Assembly: GCF_030269485.1 (NCBI RefSeq)
Contig: NZ_BSTL01000031.1
Span: 49,576-113,575 of the forward strand
Origin: Actinoplanes sp. NBRC 103695
GTDB taxonomy: Bacteria > Actinomycetota > Actinomycetes > Mycobacteriales > Micromonosporaceae
Direction of reading: 5' to 3'
DNA: 64,000 nucleotides
The notes beneath the pieces are model-generated. The model saw nothing but the letters and a program-made list of their open reading frames with translations, made no database searches and was not told the DNA's origin. The position numbers and the translations under genes are program-made. Below are positions 34,591 to 43,230 of the stretch, one piece after another (within the stretch, counting starts at the first letter, position 1; each line of letters starts with the position of its first letter).

Positions 34591-35843
34591 GGCAACCTCC
34601 GCAGGATCATCGCGCTCTGGAAACCACCGAAGCCGCTGCCGACGGTCAGCACCGCGTCGGTGGGCCATTCCCGCGCGGTCACCGGCACGTAGTCCAGGTC
34701 GCACTCGGGATCGGCGGTGTGCAGGTTCGCGGTCGGCGGCACGACGTTGTGCTGGATCGCCAGCGCGCACGCCGCGATCTCGATCGACCCGATCGCGCCC
34801 AGGGAGTGCCCGACCATCGACTTGATCGAGCTGACCGGCGTGCGGTAGGCGTGGTCGCCGAGCGCCCGTTTGAACGCCGCGGTCTCGTGCCGGTCGTTCT
34901 GCTTGGTTCCGGACCCGTGCGCGTTGATGTAGTCGATCTCGTCGGCGTTCATCCCGGCCTCGTCCAGCGCCACCCGGATCGCCTCGGCCATCTCCCGGCC
35001 GTCCGGGCGCAGACCGGTCATGTGGTAAGCGTTCGACCGGCCGGCGTACCCGGCGATCTCGGCGTAGATGTGCGCCCCGCGCCGGCGCGCGCTCTCCAGT
35101 TCCTCCAGCACCAGCATCGCGGCGCCCTCGGCGAGCACGAAGCCGTTGCGGGTGGCGTCGAACGGGCGGGAGGCGTGGGCGGCGTCGTCGTTGCGCGGTG
35201 AGGTCGCCTTGATCGCGTCGAAGCAGGCGACGGTGATCGGCGAGATCGGCGCGTCGGTGGCGCCGGCCAGCATGATGTCGGCGGAGCCCTCCCGGATCAG
35301 CTCGGTCGCGTAGCCGACCGAGTCGAGCCCGGACGTGCACCCCGCCGACACCACGGTCGCCGGGCCCTCGGCGCCGACCCGCCAGGCGACCTCGGCCGCG
35401 AAGGAGCTGGGTACGAAGTGGTCGTAGAGGTGCGGCACGGTGTAGCCGTGGTCGACGAGTTCGAGGCGGCCGCCGTCGCTGACCACCCGGTACTCCTCCT
35501 CGAGGCTCATCGTGGCGCCCACCGCGCTGCCGACGGCCACCCCGATCCGGCCGGGGTCGGCCTCGCTGAACCCGAGGTCGCTGTCGGCGACCGCCTCGGC
35601 GGTGGCGGCCACCGCGAGCTGCGCGGCCCGGTCCATCCGCCGGACCTCCTGCGGGCTGAGGCCCTGGGCCACCGGGTCGAAGTCGATCTCCGCCGCGATC
35701 CGGGACCGGAACGGGCCCGGGTCGAAGAAGGTGAGCGGCCCGGTCGCGGTGCGTCCCTCGCTGAGCAGGCTCCAGAAGTTCTTGGTCCCGACGCCGCCGG
35801 GCGCGAGCACGCCCATCCCGGTGATGACCACGCGGCGCCGCAT
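34587..35843 (-). CDS. Ketosynthase alpha (KSalpha) of a type II PKS
   Basis: 418 residues. Complete active site: Cys169 in 'VVSAGCTSGLDSVG', His in 'INAHGSGTKQNDRHET' and His in 'SSIKSMVGHSLGAIGS'. The N-terminus 'RRVVITGMGVLAPGGVG' and C-terminus 'TVGSGFGGFQSAMIL' are typical. It catalyses decarboxylative condensation of malonyl-ACP with the chain together with KSbeta. The start codon overlaps the cyclase stop by one base (TGATG). Numbering of the cysteine is the same as I recall for the actinorhodin KSalpha, consistent with an intact canonical protein. Confidence 0.97.
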   Translation of the reverse strand: MRRRVVITGMGVLAPGGVGTKNFWSLLSEGRTATGPLTFFDPGPFRSRIAAEIDFDPVAQGLSPQEVRRMDRAAQLAVAATAEAVADSDLGFSEADPGRIGVAVGSAVGATMSLEEEYRVVSDGGRLELVDHGYTVPHLYDHFVPSSFAAEVAWRVGAEGPATVVSAGCTSGLDSVGYATELIREGSADIMLAGATDAPISPITVACFDAIKATSPRNDDAAHASRPFDATRNGFVLAEGAAMLVLEELESARRRGAHIYAEIAGYAGRSNAYHMTGLRPDGREMAEAIRVALDEAGMNADEIDYINAHGSGTKQNDRHETAAFKRALGDHAYRTPVSSIKSMVGHSLGAIGSIEIAACALAIQHNVVPPTANLHTADPECDLDYVPVTAREWPTDAVLTVGSGFGGFQSAMILRRLP

Positions 35844-36175
35844 CAGGAGTCGCCCCCGGACCAGTGGTAGAACCGCTGCGCCATGGCGTCGGCCGGGGAC
35901 CGCCAGGTCTGCGGGTCGTAGGGGTCGATGTACGGGCGCAGGTCCGCGCTGATGCCCTGGAACAGCGGGTGCTGCCGGGCCTCACCGATCGCGTGGTGGC
36001 CGTCCTCGCCCTCGAAGTCCTGAAGGTGGAAGTAGAGGCCCTGGTACGCGAAGAGCTCCCGCCGCCGGGTACCCATCAGATGCGGCATCTCGGTCCGGTC
36101 GAACTCGCCGAACAGCTTCGCCACGTCGGCGGCGGACTCCGGACGCATCCGGGCCACGATCAGCGTGCTGTGCAT
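35843..36175 (-). CDS. TcmI-family polyketide cyclase
   Basis: 110 residues, ATG at 36175. A small alpha+beta barrel protein with family motifs 'STLIVARMRPESAADVAKLF', 'FDRTEMPHLMGTRRRELF', 'YFHLQDFEGEDG' and 'WRSPADAMAQRFYHW'. TcmI/JadI/LanL-type cyclases close the later rings of tetracyclic and angular polyketides and are usually found next to KSalpha, as here (1-nt overlap). Together with the didomain aromatase/cyclase it gives a full cyclisation set for an angucycline-, anthracycline- or pluramycin-type skeleton. The start lies 16 bp inside the end of the acyltransferase gene. Confidence 0.92.
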   Translation of the reverse strand: MHSTLIVARMRPESAADVAKLFGEFDRTEMPHLMGTRRRELFAYQGLYFHLQDFEGEDGHHAIGEARQHPLFQGISADLRPYIDPYDPQTWRSPADAMAQRFYHWSGGDS

Positions 36176-37185
36176 GTCTCCCCATCTCCGCCGGGTTCCG
36201 ATCCCGGCTCGTCGCTGAGCTGCGTGAGCCGCTGCCGGCCGGCTTCCCACACCGGCCACTGGTCCGTTCCGGCGGGCGGCAGCAGGGTGACCACCTCGCC
36301 GCGGCGCGCGATGACCGAGGGGTGGCGCCGGGCGGCCGTCGACAGGCCGTTGCCGGGCCCGGCCTCGGCGAAGACCCAGTCGCCGTCCGCGGCGAACCCC
36401 TGCAGGGCCGGCCAGAACAGCACCGGCTCGCACATCAGATGCGCCCAGAACGCCGGGTCCACGGCCTCGTGCGGCTCGACCATCCGGCCGGTGCGGGCCG
36501 ACCTGACCGGGATCCGGGGCGGGTGCAGGGCCTCGCCGGAGATCACCTTCTCGAAGGCGCGCGCCGCGTCGGCCAGCACCGGCGAGTGGAACGGCTGCCG
36601 GGAACGCACCCGCCGGGCGATCACCCCGGCGTCCCGGATCGCCGTCTCGGCGAGCGTGAGCTCCGGCTCCGGTCCCGCCAGGATGGTCTGCGCGGGCGCG
36701 TTGACCGCCCCGACGACCAGCCCGGCGGCCGCCCAGTCCGGGTGGACCAGCGCCGCCGCCCGGTCCGGCGTGGCGGCCACCGCGAGCATCCCGCCGGGCG
36801 GCGCCCCGGCCAGGACCCGCGACCGGCCGCGCAGGATGCGAGCGGCGGCGGGCAGGTCGAAGACACCGGCCAGGGCGGCCGCGGCGAGTTCGCCGACGCT
36901 GTGCCCGAGCAGCGCCGACGGCCGTACGCCCCGGGATTCGAGCACCCGGCCCAGGCCGTACCCCACGATGAAGAGCAGGGGTTGTGCCCACCTGCCGTCG
37001 TCGACCGGTTCCTCCGGGTCGGCGCCGAGCCAGCTCCGCCGCAGGCCGGCGCCGTCCGCGCCCATGGCGTCGAAGAACTCGTCGCACACCCGCGCGAAGA
37101 CCGGCTCGCGCCGGTGGACCGGCACTGCCATGCCGGCGTACTGCGAGCCCTGGCCGGGCAGGAGCAGAACGATCTGCTTGGTCAT
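36160..37185 (-). CDS. Acyltransferase (FabD/DpsD-like) for starter or extender loading
   Basis: 341 residues from ATG at 37185, one base into the KSIII stop. Acyltransferase motifs: 'VLLLPGQGSQYAGMAVPVH', nucleophile Ser96 in 'LLGHSVGELAAAALAG', 'APPGGMLAVAA' and 'RQPFHSPVLADAARAF'. Paired with the KSIII-like gene it resembles the DpsC-DpsD/AknE2-AknF arrangement of clusters that start from propionate or other non-acetate units. Its exact job in those systems is debated: malonyl transfer, starter transfer or editing. The substrate cannot be read here. The end overlaps the cyclase start by 16 nt. Confidence 0.9.
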   Translation of the reverse strand: MTKQIVLLLPGQGSQYAGMAVPVHRREPVFARVCDEFFDAMGADGAGLRRSWLGADPEEPVDDGRWAQPLLFIVGYGLGRVLESRGVRPSALLGHSVGELAAAALAGVFDLPAAARILRGRSRVLAGAPPGGMLAVAATPDRAAALVHPDWAAAGLVVGAVNAPAQTILAGPEPELTLAETAIRDAGVIARRVRSRQPFHSPVLADAARAFEKVISGEALHPPRIPVRSARTGRMVEPHEAVDPAFWAHLMCEPVLFWPALQGFAADGDWVFAEAGPGNGLSTAARRHPSVIARRGEVVTLLPPAGTDQWPVWEAGRQRLTQLSDEPGSEPGGDGETCTAR

Positions 37186-38234
37186 CACATCTCCCCTTGC
37201 GGCTCGCCCGCCCAGGACGGCGTCCGCGTGATCTCGACGACGGCGCAGGACCAGCTGAATCCGGCGCCGACCCCGGCGAGCAGGCAGCGGTCGCCCGGCC
37301 GGGCGGCGCCGGTGCGCACCAGGTGGTCGAGGCCGGCGAACTGGTCGCCCGCGCCGAGGTGCCCGACGGTCCGGCTCCACGGCCAGGTGGTCCGCTCCGG
37401 ATCGATGGCGAACGGGGCGAAGTAGGTGGCCCTCAGCCGCCTCCGGCCCAGGTGCGGCAGCACGAACCAGTCGATGTCGGCGAGTTCCAGGCCGGCCTCC
37501 GCCAGCGCCCGTTTGAGGGCTTCGCGCTGGCCCGACGCGATGTGCGAGAGGGCGTACGACTTGCCGGCCTCGTCGAGGAACTCGTCCTTGCTCGCCTCCA
37601 GGTCGACCCGCCCCCGATGGCTGAACGGCACCGTGCCGAACGGCGCCTTGCCCCGGTGCATGCCCTCCAGCTCCGGCCGGGAGACCGTGACCAGGCTGCG
37701 CAGCAGGGCGAAGCCGTCCCGGCGGGCCAGCACCAGCGCGGCGCCGCCGTCGGCGTAGACGGTTCCCGGATCGCTGCGCCACCGGTCGAATCCCGGTGCG
37801 GCGAAGCGGTCCCCGGCGGTCAGCATCGCCGCCCCGCGCGCCGGATCGGCCCGCAGGTAGGCGACGGCCAGTTCGAGCGCCGCCATGCCGCCGTTGGACA
37901 CCTGGCCGATGTCGATCGCGGGACAGTGGTTGCCGAGCGCGGCCCGCTGCACGTACGACGCGGGCGCCCACATCTCCTGGCCCTGGTAGTAGATGGACGC
38001 GTGCAGGACCAGGTCGATCTCGGCCGGGGCGAGGCCGGAGCGGGCGAGCGCGGTCCGGGCGGCCCCGGCGGCGAGCTCCGGCCCGGACTCCCCGGCCGAG
38101 ACGGTGACCGACACGGCGCCGGCGGCATCGGCCAGCGACCGCGGGCATTGACCGGCGGCGGCCGCCTCCTCGACGGTCATCGCGGGCGGCAGCCGGGTCG
38201 CCGTGGCGGCCACGTACATGTCCGCCGCGCTCAT
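37185..38234 (-). CDS. KSIII-like priming enzyme with Ser nucleophile (DpsC family)
   Basis: 349 residues from ATG at 38234 (4-nt overlap with the ferredoxin stop). The fold is FabH-like, but the catalytic Cys is Ser113 in 'IDIGQVSNGGMAALELA'. His193 (GMHRGKA), His292 and Asp297 (VGHLGAGDQFAG) keep the same spacing as the residues I recall for DpsC (Ser118, His198, His297, Asp302), each shifted by five. DpsC loads propionyl as the starter in daunorubicin synthesis. So this enzyme should prime the minimal PKS with a non-acetate acyl group; which one is unknown. It works with the acyltransferase encoded next. Confidence 0.92.
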   Translation of the reverse strand: MSAADMYVAATATRLPPAMTVEEAAAAGQCPRSLADAAGAVSVTVSAGESGPELAAGAARTALARSGLAPAEIDLVLHASIYYQGQEMWAPASYVQRAALGNHCPAIDIGQVSNGGMAALELAVAYLRADPARGAAMLTAGDRFAAPGFDRWRSDPGTVYADGGAALVLARRDGFALLRSLVTVSRPELEGMHRGKAPFGTVPFSHRGRVDLEASKDEFLDEAGKSYALSHIASGQREALKRALAEAGLELADIDWFVLPHLGRRRLRATYFAPFAIDPERTTWPWSRTVGHLGAGDQFAGLDHLVRTGAARPGDRCLLAGVGAGFSWSCAVVEITRTPSWAGEPQGEM

Positions 38235-38431
38235 CGGGGCAACGTCTCGCGCAGCGCGCCGACCGGGCAGACCCGGACCGCGTCGACGGCCTCTCTCTCC
38301 TGGTCCGGCGGCACCGGCCCGGTGAACCGCACGACCAGTTCGCCGGCGTCGTCCAGGGTGAACAGTTCGGGCGCGGCCTCCTCGCAGAATCCGTACCCCT
38401 CGCACCGCTTCCGGTCGACGGTCACGTCCAC
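38231..38431 (-). CDS. Small ferredoxin for the P450
   Basis: 66 residues, ATG at 38431. Cysteines in 'DRKRCEGYGFCEEAAPELF' and 'VRVCPVGAL' make three ligands (C-x5-C...C-P), the pattern of actinobacterial single-cluster ferredoxins, usually [3Fe-4S], that feed electrons to cytochromes P450. It lies 13 bp after the P450 gene and overlaps the KSIII start by 4 nt, so it is expressed with both. A ferredoxin reductase is not present in the window and is presumably shared from elsewhere in the genome. Confidence 0.92.
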   Translation of the reverse strand: MDVTVDRKRCEGYGFCEEAAPELFTLDDAGELVVRFTGPVPPDQEREAVDAVRVCPVGALRETLPR

Positions 38432-38444
38432 GGTCGTCCTTTCC

Positions 38445-39626
38445 TCAGGCCGCGTGCAGGGTCGCCGGCAGCGCCGCGATCGCCCGGATCGTGTTGTGCA
38501 CCCGGTATTCCGGCTCGCCGACCTCGATGGTCCGGACCTTCTTGGCCAGGGCGGTCAGCAGCGCGTGCCCCTCGAGCCGGGCCAGGCCCTGCCCGACGCA
38601 GCCGTGGATCCCGTGCCCGAAGCCGACGTGCGCGTTGACGTCGGGCCGGGTGATGTCGAAGTCGTCGGGGTCGGTCCAGTACCGCTCGTCGCGGTTGGCC
38701 GAGGCGTACATCATCAGAGCCCTGGAGCCGGCCGGGAGCACGGTCCCGCTCAGCTCCCGGTCCCGGGTCAGGACCCGGGCGAGCGACCGGATCGGCGACT
38801 CGTACCGGATGACCTCGTTGAGCGCGGCCGGGATCAGCGAGTGGTCCGCCCGGACCGCCCGCCACTGATCGGGGTGCCGGCCCAGCAGCAGCATCGCGCT
38901 GGACAGCGCGGACACCGTGGTGTCCAGCGACGGCACCAGGTAGTCGCCGATCAGGGCCGGCAGCAGTTGCTTGCTGACCGTGCCCTGCTGTGCGGCTTCG
39001 ACCAGGTCGGCGCCCCAGCTCCCCGGGCGCAGCCGGCCGGGCTGCGCGATCTCGGCCATGAACGCCCACATGTCGGCCAGCACCGGGATGTCCGCGCGGG
39101 CCCGCTCGTTCATCGGGCCCAGCGCGTTGAACCCGGCGGACGCCCAGGCCAGGAAGTTCTCCCGGCCGTCGGTCGGCCAGCCGAGCAGGTCGGGCACCAC
39201 CGACAGGGGGAAGAGCTGGGCGAAGTCGACGACCACGTCGATGGTGCCGCGCTCCAGCAGGCGGTCGATGAGGTCGTCGGCGAGCCGCTGGAAGTCCTCC
39301 TTGTGCGCCCGCAGCGCCCGCGGCGTGAGCGGCTGGGCCATCACCCCCCGCACATGGTCGTGGTACGGCGGATCACTGACCACCGCACTGCCCTTCATCT
39401 TCTGGTTGAGCTGCTCGTTGAGGGCCACGCCGGCGCCGGATGCGAAGGCGTCGTGGTCGTGCAGCGCGTCGTAGACGTCTCGGTACCGGGTGACCACGAA
39501 CGCCTGGTACTGCTCCAGCCAGACGGCCGGCCCCAGGTCCCGGAGCTTGCGATAGGTCTCGTACGGGGCCAGCACGACATCCTCGGCCCAGAGGTCGATG
39601 TCGGAGGTCGTAACGGTGTCGGTCAC
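38445..39626 (-). CDS. Cytochrome P450 hydroxylase
   Basis: 393 residues from the GTG complementary to 39624-39626, chosen for GAAGGG upstream. Haem loop 'VGFGHGIHGCVGQGLARLEG' with the Cys ligand, ExxR in 'LNEVIRYESPIRSLARV', and an I-helix 'YLVPSLDTTVSALSSAM' where the usual acid-Thr pair is Asp-Thr. It is the first gene of the polyketide operon and is coupled to a ferredoxin. Likely role: late hydroxylation or oxidative modification of the aglycone or its side chain from the unusual starter. Regiochemistry is unknown. Confidence 0.94.
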   Translation of the reverse strand: MTDTVTTSDIDLWAEDVVLAPYETYRKLRDLGPAVWLEQYQAFVVTRYRDVYDALHDHDAFASGAGVALNEQLNQKMKGSAVVSDPPYHDHVRGVMAQPLTPRALRAHKEDFQRLADDLIDRLLERGTIDVVVDFAQLFPLSVVPDLLGWPTDGRENFLAWASAGFNALGPMNERARADIPVLADMWAFMAEIAQPGRLRPGSWGADLVEAAQQGTVSKQLLPALIGDYLVPSLDTTVSALSSAMLLLGRHPDQWRAVRADHSLIPAALNEVIRYESPIRSLARVLTRDRELSGTVLPAGSRALMMYASANRDERYWTDPDDFDITRPDVNAHVGFGHGIHGCVGQGLARLEGHALLTALAKKVRTIEVGEPEYRVHNTIRAIAALPATLHAA

Positions 39627-39655
39627 GGCGGTCGCCCTTCTTGGTGGACAGCACG

Positions 39656-39688
39656 AAGTGCCGGCCACCCAGGGGGTGACCGGCACTT
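39656..39688 (-). promoter_or_regulatory. Inverted repeat in the 5' leader of the polyketide operon
   Basis: AAGTGCCGGCCACCC (39656-39670) and GGGTGACCGGCACTT (39674-39688) are 15-bp inverted copies with one mismatch and a 3-bp centre, 30 bp upstream of the P450 start. Depending on the transcription start it could be an operator or a leader hairpin. Confidence 0.45.
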
Positions 39689-39751
39689 GGTATGCCGCTG
39701 AAGCGATTGATGGGCAGGTGGGATATGGACACACGTCTGCCGGTGCATCGC

Positions 39752-39780
39752 AGCGTGACACAGCGCGAACAGGCTGTCAA
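39752..39780 (-). promoter_or_regulatory. Candidate promoter of the polyketide operon
   Basis: Reading the minus strand: TTGACA (39780-39775), 17-bp spacer, CACGCT (39757-39752). The -35 is a perfect match to the housekeeping consensus; the -10 is weak but keeps the key A2 and T6. It lies about 125 bp upstream of the P450 start and on the correct strand. Confidence 0.4.
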
Positions 39781-40217
39781 AGACGACCGGTGGCGCTCTC
39801 CGCGCCCGGCCTGACCGGCGCGGACGGAGATCATCGGATGTCCCGGCGGGCAGGGCGGCGCGCGAATCACCTGATCAGGAAGGTTCTCACGTTCCGGATC
39901 GCGCAAACGGGGTATCGCCCACGTTTTGCTATTTACCGCGCCGAATAAAGGAAAATTTGACGTAGAGATTCTCAGTCTCCTCTCAGGTTAATGCGAAAGA
40001 TCTTGTGCTTAAGGGCACGGAAAGCGGTTGTGAACTATGTCATATTGCAGCCTCGCGGCGGCCGTCCCAACACTGTCAGCGAGCCGATTCACCAGGGTAC
40101 GAACGGCGTGACAATGCGTGCTACGGTTGATCTGGATCTATCTCTTAACGCACACGAAACAATTAATTCGACTTGCCAGATCCGTCTGTCACAGATATAG
40201 CAACGGGGGCTATCTCA

Positions 40218-40949
40218 ATGATGGAATCAGGATGCGTCGCACCACGCCCGCTTCCGGGCACGCCATGCGGCCGCCGCACCGACACCAACCTTCGCGTCTG
40301 CACCGCCTGCGTGCATCGCATCCGGGGCCTGCTCGCCGAGCTGCCTCATGTCTACCGCTCCTGCGAGGCCGCCCTGGCCCGCCGGCCACAGCCGTTGACC
40401 AGCGAACGGGTCAGCGGGAGCCGCGCGCCGAGCCTGCCGATCAACGAGCACGCGATGGCCGCGCGAACCGAACTGCTCGAGGTCGTGGCGGCCTGGTCGG
40501 CGCTGGTGGCCGACGAGTTCCGCCAGCCCCGGCCACGGTCGCGCACGATCGAGGAGCTGTCGCTGTTCCTCACCCGGCGGCTGCCACTGCTGCTCGCGCA
40601 TCCGGCGGCCGACGACTTCACGTCCGAGCTCTACACCGTGGCCCGGAACGCACGGCGGGTCGCGCACGGCGACACCGGCCGGCACCGCACCGTCGGCCGG
40701 TGCACCCACGCCGGGTGCGAGAGCGAGGTCACCGTACGGATGAGCGTCGGTGACCCGGCCCCGCAACACGTGCGGTGCGAGGCCGGGCACACCTGGCCGC
40801 CGCAGCAGTGGCTGCATCTGGTCTCCCAGCTCCGGGCCACCCAGCTCCGGGCCACCCAGCTCCGGGCCACCCAGCTCCGGGCCACCCAGCTGCGGGCCTC
40901 GAACGCCGCCCGGCACGGCTCGGGACGGAACCAGGCGCGGAGTGGTTGA
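40218..40949 (+). CDS. OvmZ-like cluster regulator
   Basis: 243 residues from ATG 40218 (ACGGGGG nine bases upstream; ATG 40221 is also possible). The N-terminus holds 'TNLRVCTACVHRIRGLLAEL', and later 'RCTHAGCESEVTVRM' and 'VRCEAGHTW' give Cys/His pairs suited to zinc binding. This layout matches the OvmZ family, named from the oviedomycin cluster and found beside an OvmW-type small DNA-binding protein, exactly as here (1-nt overlap with the gene at 40949). The pair is thought to act together in activating aromatic polyketide clusters. The C-terminus contains five QLRAT repeats encoded by a 15-bp tandem repeat, which is probably variable in copy number. Confidence 0.75.
   Translation: MMESGCVAPRPLPGTPCGRRTDTNLRVCTACVHRIRGLLAELPHVYRSCEAALARRPQPLTSERVSGSRAPSLPINEHAMAARTELLEVVAAWSALVADEFRQPRPRSRTIEELSLFLTRRLPLLLAHPAADDFTSELYTVARNARRVAHGDTGRHRTVGRCTHAGCESEVTVRMSVGDPAPQHVRCEAGHTWPPQQWLHLVSQLRATQLRATQLRATQLRATQLRASNAARHGSGRNQARSG
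40827..40901 (+). repeat. 15-bp in-frame tandem repeat
   Basis: Four perfect copies of CAGCTCCGGGCCACC (40827-40886) and one degenerate copy (40887-40901), encoding QLRAT repeats near the C-terminus of the OvmZ-like protein. Being a multiple of three, slippage would change length without breaking the frame. Confidence 0.95.
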
Positions 40950-41182
40950 TGCCCGGCCGGAGGACACCATGTCGCCCGGTACCGACCGAACTCGCGGCGC
41001 TCGCCGCCGGCGTCGCCCCCTCCACCATTCGCAAGTGGGTGTCGCGCGGCAAGATAACGCGTTACGGAACGACGAGCCGGGCAATCTTCGATCTTTGTGA
41101 GTTATTGCGGATCGCGGCGGAAAGAGACGGTTTTCCGACCGCCGACGTCTGCCCGGATTGCGCGACCACTCCCTCCGAATGA
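40949..41182 (+). CDS. OvmW-like small helix-turn-helix protein
   Basis: 77 residues from ATG 40949, overlapping the previous stop by one base (TGATG). A MerR/Xis-like helix-turn-helix is visible: 'ELAALAAGVAPSTIRKWVSR' followed by 'GKITRYGTTSRAIFDLCELL'; the C-terminus ends with a CPDC pair. Small proteins of this kind accompany OvmZ homologues and probably supply DNA binding. Codon 52 is TTA (41102-41104), the only such codon noticed in the cluster regulators, so production may wait for BldA during development. metK starts next, within 12 bp. Confidence 0.72.
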   Translation: MPGRRTPCRPVPTELAALAAGVAPSTIRKWVSRGKITRYGTTSRAIFDLCELLRIAAERDGFPTADVCPDCATTPSE

Positions 41183-41193
41183 AAGGCACTGCT

Positions 41194-42333
<1,140 letters not shown>

Positions 42334-42423
42334 CCGCCGCCGCGCGGCGGTTCGCCGACCAGTTCATCGCCGGCAAGCTGCACGCCGTCTCACTCGCCTT
42401 CCTGGCCGAGGAGATCGCCGGCC

Positions 42424-43158
42424 TCACCGCTGCGCGGGACGGCGGCGTGCCCACGACCCGGTGATGTGCTCGTACATCAGGCGACCGGCCGTGGCGCCGT
42501 CGCCGGCCGCCAGCGCCTCCGCCACGGACCGGTGTTCGTCCAGCGTGAGGGCCATGTGCGCGGCTGTCGTCGTGCCCTGGTATCGGCCGGTCGTCCGGGC
42601 CTTGTCGTGAATGCTCGTGACGATCGCCCGCCCCAGCCGGTTGCCGGAGGCCGTCATCACGATGTCGTGGAAGGCGGTGTCCTCCACCAGGAACGCGGCC
42701 GGGTCGCCGGTCAGGCTCTCCATCGCGGCGAGCGCGGCGCCGATCTCGGCCAGCTGCGCCTCGGTGCGCCGGCCGGCCGCCGCCACCGCCATGTCCCGTT
42801 CCAGCGAGGCCCGCACCGCGACCAGTTCGTCCAGCACGCCCTGGGTCTCGTCGTTGCGGACCAGGGCGGAGAGCACCACGTCGTCGATCAGGTCCCAGTC
42901 GGCGGCCGGGCGGACCACCGTGCCGAAGCCGCGCCGGATGTCGACCAGCCCCTTGTCCTGCAGCAGCTGGGCGGACTCGCGGACGACCGTGCGGGAGACG
43001 CCGAAGTGGTCACCGATCTCGGCCTCGGTGGGCAGCGTCGCTCCGGGCCGCAGCCGGCCACTGACGATGTCGTCCGCCAGAGCCTCGACGACGGCCGGGC
43101 CGAGCCGGTCACCACGGCTCCGCGGGGCCACCGCCGACAGGTTGATCGGTGCGCTCAT
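42424..43158 (-). CDS. FadR/GntR-family transcriptional regulator of the sugar-acid operon
   Basis: 244 residues. N-terminal winged helix (about 20-85: 'LADDIVSGRLRPGATLPTEA', 'FGVSRTVVRESAQLLQDKG') and a C-terminal FCD-type all-helical ligand domain ('LVAVRASLERDMAVAAAG', 'FHDIVMTASGNRLGRAIVT'). FCD-type regulators commonly sense sugar acids or other carboxylates. It is divergent from the catabolic genes starting at 43231, and the palindrome at 43174-43193 in between is a likely binding site, suggesting repression relieved by a pathway intermediate. Confidence 0.88.
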   Translation of the reverse strand: MSAPINLSAVAPRSRGDRLGPAVVEALADDIVSGRLRPGATLPTEAEIGDHFGVSRTVVRESAQLLQDKGLVDIRRGFGTVVRPAADWDLIDDVVLSALVRNDETQGVLDELVAVRASLERDMAVAAAGRRTEAQLAEIGAALAAMESLTGDPAAFLVEDTAFHDIVMTASGNRLGRAIVTSIHDKARTTGRYQGTTTAAHMALTLDEHRSVAEALAAGDGATAGRLMYEHITGSWARRRPAQR

Positions 43159-43173
43159 CAGGCTCCTTCCCCA

Positions 43174-43193
43174 GACATCATATGTATGATGTC
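43174..43193. promoter_or_regulatory. Likely operator of the FadR-type regulator
   Basis: GACATCAT-ATGT-ATGATGTC: 8-bp perfect inverted arms around a 4-bp centre, in the 72-bp gap between the divergent regulator (start 43158) and the first catabolic gene (start 43231). Size and AT-rich centre are typical of GntR-family operators. Confidence 0.7.
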
Positions 43194-43230
43194 ATCCCTG
43201 TAGCGTAACCAGCCGGAAACAGGGGCCCAC

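Larger units (their letters stand above)
39627..40217. other. Main divergent control region of the cluster
   Basis: 591 bp without a convincing gene, between the minus-strand polyketide operon and the plus-strand OvmZ-like gene. The left part is GC-rich and holds an inverted repeat and a candidate promoter (listed separately). From about 39890 to 40210 the sequence turns distinctly AT-rich (for example GAATAAAGGAAAATTTGACG near 39940-39960 and ACGAAACAATTAATTCGAC near 40154), unlike anything else in the cluster. The plus-strand gene is preceded by ACGGGGG at 40203-40209. This is the most likely place for binding of pathway regulators. Confidence 0.6.

Noticed and set aside
39991..40200. 69-residue ORF in the AT-rich gap before the OvmZ-like gene
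   Set aside because: Third positions are not GC-rich, no family resemblance, and it lies in what looks like a promoter region.
40827..40901. Possible CRISPR array
   Set aside because: Repeats are 15 bp, contiguous without spacers and in frame in a coding region.
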